DNA of 64,000 bases, from NCBI RefSeq assembly GCF_014200455.1, contig NZ_JACHBW010000013.1:62001-126000 (forward strand), given 5' to 3'. Of this stretch, positions 1 to 6,487 are shown piece after piece. Every line of letters starts with the position of its first letter. Position 1 is the first letter of the stretch. The position numbers and the translations under genes were made by a program. The notes under the pieces were generated by a model. It had not been told where the DNA came from. It ran no database searches and saw only the letters and a list, made by a program, of their open reading frames with translations. The DNA comes from Paraburkholderia bannensis. Lineage in GTDB: Bacteria > Pseudomonadota > Gammaproteobacteria > Burkholderiales > Burkholderiaceae.

Positions 1-1
1 A

Positions 2-628
2 CGCGCCGTGCTGGAGCATTGCCGCCGCCACGGCATCTGGATCGTGGCGGACGAGGTCTATGAGCGCCTGTACTACGGCGCCGCCAATGAGCGCACCGCG
101 CCGTCGTTCCTCGATCTTGCCTCGCGCGATGAGCGTTTGATTTGCGTCAATTCCTTCTCGAAAGCGTGGCTCATGACGGGCTGGCGGCTGGGCTGGCTGG
201 TCGCGCCGCGTGCGCTGATGGACGACCTGGGCAAGCTGGTCGAGTACAACACGTCCTGTGCGCCGTCTTTCGTGCAGCAGGCCGGTATTGTGGCGCTGGA
301 GCAGGGCGAAGCTTGCACCCAAACGCTGGTGAACGATCTGCGCGCCTCGCGCGACCACCTCGCGGCGGCGCTCGCGCAATTGTCGGGCGTCGACGTCAAA
401 GTCCCGCATGGCGCGATGTATCTGTTTTTCCGGCTCGCCGGCGCGCAGCATAGCCTCGAATTGTGCAAGGCGCTGGTGCGCGAAGCTGGTCTCGGACTCG
501 CGCCGGGCAGTGCATTCGGCCCCGAAGGCGAGGGTTTCGTGCGCTGGTGCTATGCCTGCGACGTGGCGCGGCTCGATGCCGGCGTCGAGCGCCTCGAACG
601 TTACCTGGCGCAGCACGGCGGGCGCTGA
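2..628 (+). CDS. Class I/II pyridoxal-phosphate aminotransferase, C-terminal part
   Basis: This is the C-terminal half of a fold-type I aminotransferase that moves an amino group between an amino acid and a 2-oxo acid in the cytoplasm. The frame is open at the left edge, so the N-terminus lies outside the window. Counting from the GTG at position 8, the PLP-contacting Asp and Tyr of ADEVYE are residues 15 and 18. The Schiff-base lysine of SFSKAW is residue 52, the phosphate-binding Arg of TGWRLGW is residue 60, and the carboxylate-binding Arg precedes WCYACD near residue 179. The family is clear, but the substrate cannot be told from this part; aspartate or aromatic amino acids are possible. 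It reads in the same direction as scpB but is separated by 360 bp. Confidence 0.88.
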   Translation, partial: RAVLEHCRRHGIWIVADEVYERLYYGAANERTAPSFLDLASRDERLICVNSFSKAWLMTGWRLGWLVAPRALMDDLGKLVEYNTSCAPSFVQQAGIVALEQGEACTQTLVNDLRASRDHLAAALAQLSGVDVKVPHGAMYLFFRLAGAQHSLELCKALVREAGLGLAPGSAFGPEGEGFVRWCYACDVARLDAGVERLERYLAQHGGR

Positions 629-726
629 AACGCGCAGCGAGGGAGCATCGGCATGCGGACCGCATCGATCCTTGAACGATCCATGCGGTATTGACGCAAA
701 CGGGTTAAAACACGCCTCCGAGCGAC

Positions 727-755
727 TTTACGCCCCCGTTGTTTTTGCGTAAGAT
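727..755 (+). promoter_or_regulatory. Candidate sigma70 promoter upstream of scpB
   Basis: TTTACG (727-732) and TAAGAT (750-755) are separated by 17 bp, a reasonable sigma70 match. It would give a leader of about 225 nt before scpB. The rest of the 629-988 gap holds no convincing gene: short reading frames there have no ribosome-binding site and no recognisable product. Confidence 0.35.
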
Positions 756-988
756 GATGTCCAGTCACGCGATTCCCTGCGGGAATTTCGCTGCTCCGTC
801 CGGCTGGGTCTGGCACTTTGTCTCTCTCCAAGTGTACAAAGCGTCGTTTAGCGGCCCCCCGGTGCGTGCTCCCATCAATATGACCGATCAGAATCGGGCG
901 AGCGCGTCTCCAGTTCCATATCGTCTTTCGTCTGTCTGATCCGGTTCCCTGAACCTGATTTACCTTACTTAGGGTCTGACCTGGCTGC

Positions 989-1954
989 ATGAATACCCAA
1001 GAGGCGAAGATCGTCCTCGAGACTGCATTGATCTGCACGCAGGAGCCGCTGAAGATCGGCGAGCTGCGCAAGCTGTTTGCCGACGACATTTCGGCTGACA
1101 CCGTCCGTAACCTGCTCGAAGACCTGCGGCAAGAATGGTCCGGGCGCGGCGTGGAACTGGTGGGTCTTGCGTCCGGCTGGCGCTTCCAGAGCAAGCCGGC
1201 CATGCGTACGTATCTAGACCGCCTGCATCCGGAAAAGCCGCCGCGCTATTCGCGCGCGGTGCTCGAAACGCTCGCCATCATCGCGTACCGGCAGCCGGTC
1301 ACGCGCGGCGATATCGAGGAAATCCGCGGGGTCACGGTCAACACGCAGGTCGTCAAGCAACTCGAAGACCGCAACTGGATCGAAGTGATCGGTCATCGTG
1401 ACGTGCCCGGGCGCCCGGCGCTGTACGCTACGACGCGCCAGTTCCTCGACGATCTCGGTCTGAAATCGCTCGACGAACTGCCACCGCTAGACGATCCGTC
1501 GAACCAGCTGGGCGAGCAGTTGCTCGCGCAGCACGCGATCGAATTCCCGGAAAGCGAAGTGGCGCAGCTGATCGCCGAGGCCGCTTCCGGGCGTGATGAG
1601 CAAGCGACGGGCACGGACGATGCGGATGCCGATGCCGATGTCGATGCGAACGCACCGGAGGCCGTCGAGGAACCAGCTGCTGACGCAGCGACGCACGACG
1701 CGACTGAACACGCGGTTTCGCAACCTGCCGCCGTGCAGGCGCATCTCGATGGAACCGCGTTCGCGCAGGACGCGCATGACGCGCAGGAACTCGACGTCGA
1801 GCTTGCTCATGCAGGCGCGACGCAGGCGAATGCAGCGCAGCCCGCTGGCCACGCCGCCGGCGAGCCCGCAGAAGAACACGAAGACCGCCGCGATGCGGCG
1901 CAGGACGACCCCGTCTCGACGACGGACGACGCCGCCGCCCAACGCGGCATCTGA
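989..1954 (+). CDS. scpB: Segregation and condensation protein ScpB
   Basis: ScpB is the winged-helix (kleisin-associated) subunit of the SMC-ScpA-ScpB condensin, which organises and segregates the chromosome. Residues 1-170 carry the two conserved winged-helix domains, including LETLAIIAYRQPVTRGDIE and the GRPALYATTRQFLDDLG region. Residues about 195-321 form an acidic Ala/Asp/Glu-rich tail of low complexity, making the protein (321 aa) longer than the roughly 200-aa core. The scpB-rluB adjacency is typical of proteobacteria. The start is the ATG of MNTQEAK. The gap to rluB is 63 bp, so co-transcription is likely. Confidence 0.93.
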   Translation: MNTQEAKIVLETALICTQEPLKIGELRKLFADDISADTVRNLLEDLRQEWSGRGVELVGLASGWRFQSKPAMRTYLDRLHPEKPPRYSRAVLETLAIIAYRQPVTRGDIEEIRGVTVNTQVVKQLEDRNWIEVIGHRDVPGRPALYATTRQFLDDLGLKSLDELPPLDDPSNQLGEQLLAQHAIEFPESEVAQLIAEAASGRDEQATGTDDADADADVDANAPEAVEEPAADAATHDATEHAVSQPAAVQAHLDGTAFAQDAHDAQELDVELAHAGATQANAAQPAGHAAGEPAEEHEDRRDAAQDDPVSTTDDAAAQRGI

Positions 1955-2017
1955 AGCAACAAACACACTGACGCGCCCCTCTCATACGGGCGCGCAACCT
2001 GACATTTCGAGGTTGTT

Positions 2018-3892
2018 TTGACTGATATCCACGACACCGATTCGACCGACGCGTCCGAATCCGCGCGTCGCGTGTCCTCCACGCGCGATGACGACACGCG
2101 CGCCGCCCACGATGGCGGCGAAGTCGCTGGCCCGCAGGCAGGCGAGCACGCCGCCGAGGGCGAAGACCGTCCGCGCCGCGGCCTGCGCCGCGGTCCGCGC
2201 AGCCTGATCGCACGCCGCCGCGCGGGCGCCAAGGGCAAGAACGAAGGCGCCGCCGATGACGCGCCGGAAGCGGGCGCAGCCATTGAAACGCCGCCCGACG
2301 GCGTGGTTGCCGCGCAGGTGCGCACGCCGCGCAAGGACAAGGACGCAGGCGCGCCCGCGAAGAAGGGCCGCCGCAGCGCCGCACCCAAGGCCGCGGAAGG
2401 CGCGAACGCCGCTGCTCCGGTGGCCCGGGCCGCGAAGGGCGCCAAGGGGGCAAAGGGCGCGAAGGGCGCTGGTGGCGGCAAGGGCCGCGCCGAAGCGCCG
2501 GCTGCAGTCGAGGCGAGCGAAGGCAACCAGGACGACCTGTTCCTGTACGTCACCTCGCCGGCGTTCGACGCCGACAACGGCGCAGGTACCGGCGTGCGTG
2601 CGCCGATGCTGCGCCGTGGCGGCCGCATCCAGCAGCCCAAGCGCGTGCTGAGCCCGGACGACGACGCACCCAAGCTGCACAAGGTGCTGGCGGATGCGGG
2701 CATGGGCTCGCGCCGCGACATGGAAGAGCTGATCATCGCCGGGCGCGTCTCGGTGAACGGCGAACCCGCGCATATCGGCCAGCGCATTCTGCCGACCGAT
2801 CAGGTCCGCATCAACGGCAAGCCGATCAAGCGCAAGCTGGCCAATAAGCCGCCGCGCGTGCTGATCTATCACAAGCCGACCGGCGAGATCGTCAGCCATG
2901 CCGACCCGGAGGGCCGCGCCTCGGTGTTCGACCGCCTGCCGCCGATGAAAACGGCGAAGTGGCTGGCCGTCGGCCGTCTGGACTTCAACACCGAAGGTCT
3001 GCTGATGCTGACCACCTCGGGCGATCTGGCCAACCGCTTCATGCACCCGCGCTACAGCGTGGAGCGTGAATACGCGGTGCGCGTGGTCGGCGAGCTGAGC
3101 GAAGGGATGCGTCAGAAGCTGCTCAAGGGCGTCGAGCTCGAAGACGGCCCGGCGAGCTTCCTGCGTATCCGCGACGGTGGCGGCGAAGGCACGAATCACT
3201 GGTATCACGTCGCGCTTGCCGAAGGCCGTAACCGCGAAGTGCGCCGTATGTTCGAAGCGGCGGGGCTGATGGTGAGCCGTCTGATCCGTACGCGCCACGG
3301 CCCGATCGATCTGCCCAAGGGCCTCAAGCGCGGCCGCTGGGAAGAGCTCGAAGACAACCAGGTGCGCGCGTTGATGGCGTCTGTCGGCCTGAAGGCGCCG
3401 AGCGAAGAGAAGGGCGGTCGCGGCGCGAAGGAAGAGCGTCGCCAGCCCGACCCGATGCAGACGTCGATGGGCTTCATCAATCGCGAGCCGGTGCTCAGTT
3501 CGCACGGTGCGATGGGTCAGCCGCGTCAGCAGCGTGGCGGTGGCGCAGGCCGCCGTGGCGCGCAGACGGGCGGGTTCGGCGCGGGCAGCGGCGCGGGTGG
3601 ATTTGGCGGTGGTTTCGGCGGGGGCATGGGCGGCAACGCCGGTGGCCACCGTGGCAGTCGCGCCAATGGCGGCGGCAATGGCCGTAGCGGCGGCGCGCGT
3701 GGCGACGTCGATGGCAACCGCGCACCGTCCGGCGGCAAGCGGGCAGGCGGCAATGCCGGCGGCAACGCAGGCGGCAATCGCCGTGGTGCAGGCAACAATG
3801 CCGGCAGCAACGCCAACGCCAATCGTTCAGGCGGCGGTGGCAATCGCCCCGGTCAGCGCGGCGCTCCGCGCGGACGTACGCGCGGGCACTGA
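2018..3892 (+). CDS. rluB: 23S rRNA pseudouridine synthase RluB with long low-complexity tails
   Basis: RluB isomerises a uridine in domain V of 23S rRNA to pseudouridine. The core, about residues 205-455, holds an S4 RNA-binding domain (LHKVLADAGMGSRRDMEELI) and the RsuA-type catalytic domain, with the catalytic Asp in VGRLDFNTEGLL. The 624-aa protein is over twice the length of E. coli RluB. It has an Ala/Lys/Arg-rich N-terminal extension of about 200 residues and a Gly/Arg/Asn-rich C-terminal tail of about 140, both probably disordered and RNA-binding. The start is TTG at 2018, with CGAGG 5 bp upstream. Only rluA/rsuA relatives compete with this call, and the length and the scpB context favour RluB. 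Confidence 0.9.
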   Translation: MTDIHDTDSTDASESARRVSSTRDDDTRAAHDGGEVAGPQAGEHAAEGEDRPRRGLRRGPRSLIARRRAGAKGKNEGAADDAPEAGAAIETPPDGVVAAQVRTPRKDKDAGAPAKKGRRSAAPKAAEGANAAAPVARAAKGAKGAKGAKGAGGGKGRAEAPAAVEASEGNQDDLFLYVTSPAFDADNGAGTGVRAPMLRRGGRIQQPKRVLSPDDDAPKLHKVLADAGMGSRRDMEELIIAGRVSVNGEPAHIGQRILPTDQVRINGKPIKRKLANKPPRVLIYHKPTGEIVSHADPEGRASVFDRLPPMKTAKWLAVGRLDFNTEGLLMLTTSGDLANRFMHPRYSVEREYAVRVVGELSEGMRQKLLKGVELEDGPASFLRIRDGGGEGTNHWYHVALAEGRNREVRRMFEAAGLMVSRLIRTRHGPIDLPKGLKRGRWEELEDNQVRALMASVGLKAPSEEKGGRGAKEERRQPDPMQTSMGFINREPVLSSHGAMGQPRQQRGGGAGRRGAQTGGFGAGSGAGGFGGGFGGGMGGNAGGHRGSRANGGGNGRSGGARGDVDGNRAPSGGKRAGGNAGGNAGGNRRGAGNNAGSNANANRSGGGGNRPGQRGAPRGRTRGH

Positions 3893-4066
3893 GCGGTGGC
3901 ACCCGCGAGCGCGCTGGATAATCAGGCAGCGCTCGCTAAGGCGGCTGCTCGCCCCCGCAGCAATCAACTGCACGCCGTTCCCCGTGAATCGCCCGGAACC
4001 GGGCTTGAAAGGCTTTCGGCACGGCCATATCCGCCCTCGGATATGGTGGCGCCAGAGCCTCGCGGT

Positions 4067-4095
4067 TTGCGTTAAAAGCGAAAAAAGGCTACAAT
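4067..4095 (+). promoter_or_regulatory. Sigma70 promoter of the rimP-nusA-infB operon
   Basis: TTGCGT (4067-4072) and TACAAT (4090-4095) are separated by exactly 17 bp, predicting a transcript start near 4102. It lies in the 487-bp non-coding stretch between rluB and rimP. Positions 3893-4066 of that stretch show no gene and no clear terminator. Confidence 0.6.
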
Positions 4096-4101
4096 CTCGA
4101 A

Positions 4102-4186
4102 GTCGCTGGGCGTGCGGCTTTTATTTGCGTCCCAGGTGCGACCACCTGGCTAAGTGAGAAGATGGGCGTTTCGCCCATTTTTTTTT
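4102..4186 (+). ncRNA. Probable rimP leader attenuator (5' UTR with intrinsic terminator)
   Basis: The predicted transcript forms a hairpin with arms CCAGGTG (4132-4138) and CACCTGG (4143-4149). A textbook intrinsic terminator follows, with arms ATGGGCG (4162-4168) and CGCCCAT (4172-4178), a TTT loop and a run of T to 4186, about 190 nt before the rimP start. TGGGCG at 4107-4112, the very 5' end, can pair with CGCCCA of the terminator, so a mutually exclusive fold exists. Premature-termination leaders before rimP-nusA operons have been proposed in proteobacteria, and NusA autoregulation is known in E. coli. A free-standing sRNA of about 80 nt is the alternative. Confidence 0.55.
4162..4186 (+). 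terminator. Intrinsic terminator in the rimP leader
   Basis: A perfect 7-bp stem (ATGGGCG / CGCCCAT) with a 3-nt loop is followed by eight or nine T residues. It sits between the promoter at 4067 and rimP, so it must be at least partly read through for the operon to be expressed. Confidence 0.75.
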
Positions 4187-4379
4187 GGTTCGGCCGATTG
4201 TGTTCGTTGCTTTTAACTGGCATCGGGCGTCATCGTGCAATAAAACCAGTCATCACGTCAGGTCGGGCTCGCCAATCTGGGTTGAAGTGCAAGAGCGCGC
4301 GCTCACCTGGCGCGCGGCCCGCGAATCCCGAATCAAAGGAAGTTGCCGGCTCGCTGCGCGAACATCTGGAGTGGGCATT

Positions 4380-4838
4380 GTGCAACTGACGGAACTGATT
4401 GAAACCACGGTCACCGGGCTCGGTTACGAGCTGGTCGACCTCGAGCGCACCGGGCGCGGCATGCTGGCCATCTACATCGATCAGCCAGCAGGTATCGCGA
4501 TCGAGGACTGCGAGAAGGTCACGCGTCAGCTGCAGCACGTTCTGTTCGTCGAGAACATCGACTACGAACGTCTTGAGGTCTCGTCGCCCGGCCTCGACCG
4601 TCCGCTGAAGAAACTGGCGGACTTCGAACGCTTCGCGAGCTGCGAAGCGGTCATCACGTTGAAAAAGCCATTGGACGGACGGAAATCGTACCGCGGCATC
4701 GTGCATGCCCCGGAAGGCGAAACCATCGGTCTGGAATTCGAAGGGAAGGCGGGACCTGCGATGCTCGATTTCACGCTCGCGGACATCGACAAAGCCCGTC
4801 TTATCCCCAAAGTTGACTTTAGGAGCCGCAAACAATGA
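4380..4838 (+). CDS. rimP: Ribosome maturation factor RimP
   Basis: RimP assists assembly of the 30S subunit. The protein is 152 aa from the GTG at 4380, the usual family length, and begins VQLTELIETTVTGLGYELVD, which matches the conserved N-terminus (the initiator would be Met). GGAG at 4368-4371 lies 8 bp upstream. The in-frame upstream ATG at 4185 would add 65 residues of unrelated sequence running through the leader, so I rejected it. The N-terminal alpha/beta domain spans about residues 1-75, with VSSPGLDRPL following, and the C-terminal SH3-like domain about 85-150. The stop overlaps the nusA start (ATGA), indicating coupled translation. Confidence 0.93.
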   Translation: MQLTELIETTVTGLGYELVDLERTGRGMLAIYIDQPAGIAIEDCEKVTRQLQHVLFVENIDYERLEVSSPGLDRPLKKLADFERFASCEAVITLKKPLDGRKSYRGIVHAPEGETIGLEFEGKAGPAMLDFTLADIDKARLIPKVDFRSRKQ

Positions 4839-6310
4839 GTCGCGAAGTGTTGATGCTGGTGGATGCGCTGGCACGCGAGAAAAATGTCGACAAGGACGTG
4901 GTGTTTGCCGCCCTTGAAGCGGCGCTTGCGTCGGCCTCCAAGAAACTCTTCGACGAGGATGCGGACATCCGTGTGCATATCGACCGTGAAAGCGGCGAGC
5001 ACGAAACGTTTCGTCGCTGGCGCGTCGTGCCGGACGAGGCGGGTCTGCAGGAGCCGGATCAGGAAATTCTCCTGTTCGAAGCTCGCGAGCAGAACCCCGA
5101 AGCGCAGATCGACGAATTCATCGAGCAGCCGGTGCCGTCGGTCGAGTTCGGCCGTATCGGTGCGCAGGCCGCCAAGCAGGTGATCCTGCAGAAGGTCCGT
5201 GACGCCGAGCGCGAACAGATCCTGAACGACTTCCTCGAGCGCGGCGAAAGCATCATGACCGGCACGGTCAAGCGCATGGACAAGGGTAACTTCATCGTCG
5301 AATCGGGCCGTGTCGAAGCGCTGCTGCGCCGCGACCAGCTGATTCCGAAGGAAAACCTGCGCGTGGGCGACCGCGTGCGCGCCTGGATTGGCAAGGTCGA
5401 CCGCACCGCGCGCGGCCCGCAGATCGAACTCTCGCGCACGGCGCCGGAGTTTCTGATGAAGCTGTTCGAGATGGAAGTGCCGGAAATCGAGCAAGGCCTT
5501 CTCGAAATCAAGGCGGCGGCGCGCGATCCGGGCGTGCGCGCCAAGATCGGCGTCGTGGCTTACGACAAGCGCATCGATCCGATCGGCACCTGCGTCGGTA
5601 TCCGCGGCTCGCGCGTGCAGGCTGTGCGCAACGAGCTCGGTGGCGAAAACGTCGACATCGTGCTATGGTCGGAAGATCCCGCCCAGTTCGTGATCGGCGC
5701 GCTCGCGCCGGCAGCCGTGCAGTCGATCGTCGTCGACGAAGAAAAGCACTCGATGGATGTTGTCGTCGACGAAAGCGAACTTGCAGTCGCCATTGGCCGC
5801 AGCGGCCAGAACGTGCGTCTTGCCGGCGAGCTGACCGGCTGGCAGATCAACATCATGACGCCGGACGAATCCGCGCAGAAGCAGAACCAGGAGCGCACGG
5901 TGCTGCGCGACCTGTTCATGGCGCGTCTCGACGTCGATGAGGAAGTCGCCGACATCCTGATCGACGAAGGCTTCACGAGTCTCGAAGAGATCGCCTACGT
6001 GCCCCTCAACGAAATGCTGGAAATCGAGGCGTTCGACGAGGACACCGTGCACGAACTGCGCAACCGCGCGCGCGACGCCCTGCTCACGCAGGCCATCGCG
6101 AACGAGGAAAAGGTGGAAAGCGCCGCGCTGGACCTCAAGAGTCTGGACGGCATCGACCCGGAGCTGCTCGCGAAGCTGGCGCAGCACGAAGTTCATACCC
6201 GCGACGAGCTCGCCGAGCTGGCCGTGGACGAACTGACGGAAATGACGGGAATGGAAGAGGACGCCGCCAAGGCGTTGATCATGAAGGCACGTGAGCACTG
6301 GTTCGAATGA
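4835..6310 (+). CDS. nusA: Transcription termination/antitermination protein NusA
   Basis: NusA binds RNA polymerase and nascent RNA, modulating pausing, intrinsic and Rho termination, and rRNA antitermination. The 491-aa length is standard for proteobacteria. In order it has the N-terminal polymerase-binding domain (about 1-130), an S1 domain (about 133-200), KH1 and KH2 (about 225-345, including GTCVGIRGSRVQAV and VAIGRSGQNVRLA), and two C-terminal acidic helix-hairpin-helix repeats (about 365-490). The two repeats are the form that contacts the alpha CTD or lambda N in enterics. Translation is coupled to rimP by a 4-bp overlap. A 177-bp gap with no strong terminator separates it from infB. 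Confidence 0.97.
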   Translation: MSREVLMLVDALAREKNVDKDVVFAALEAALASASKKLFDEDADIRVHIDRESGEHETFRRWRVVPDEAGLQEPDQEILLFEAREQNPEAQIDEFIEQPVPSVEFGRIGAQAAKQVILQKVRDAEREQILNDFLERGESIMTGTVKRMDKGNFIVESGRVEALLRRDQLIPKENLRVGDRVRAWIGKVDRTARGPQIELSRTAPEFLMKLFEMEVPEIEQGLLEIKAAARDPGVRAKIGVVAYDKRIDPIGTCVGIRGSRVQAVRNELGGENVDIVLWSEDPAQFVIGALAPAAVQSIVVDEEKHSMDVVVDESELAVAIGRSGQNVRLAGELTGWQINIMTPDESAQKQNQERTVLRDLFMARLDVDEEVADILIDEGFTSLEEIAYVPLNEMLEIEAFDEDTVHELRNRARDALLTQAIANEEKVESAALDLKSLDGIDPELLAKLAQHEVHTRDELAELAVDELTEMTGMEEDAAKALIMKAREHWFE

Positions 6311-6487
6311 TCCGCGGGGGAGCGATCCCCTCAAGATGATTCACCAGGGCGTGACGAGCAGGAAGCGACCATGACCCACTGAACTGATCGCGGCCGCCCC
6401 GCAGCTAGCAGTATGAGCGCGGGGCAAACGGTGCCGCATGACCCGATGTCAACCGCAAGGAATCGGTCCTTGCACTAAGAGGAATGA

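Noticed and set aside
3900..4066. A possible tRNA or other structured RNA between rluB and rimP.
   Set aside because: No cloverleaf, CCA end or T-arm consensus could be found.
4185..4379. An N-terminal extension of RimP from the ATG at 4185.
   Set aside because: It begins inside the attenuator leader, does not resemble RimP and would exceed the family's usual length; GTG 4380 has a proper ribosome-binding site.
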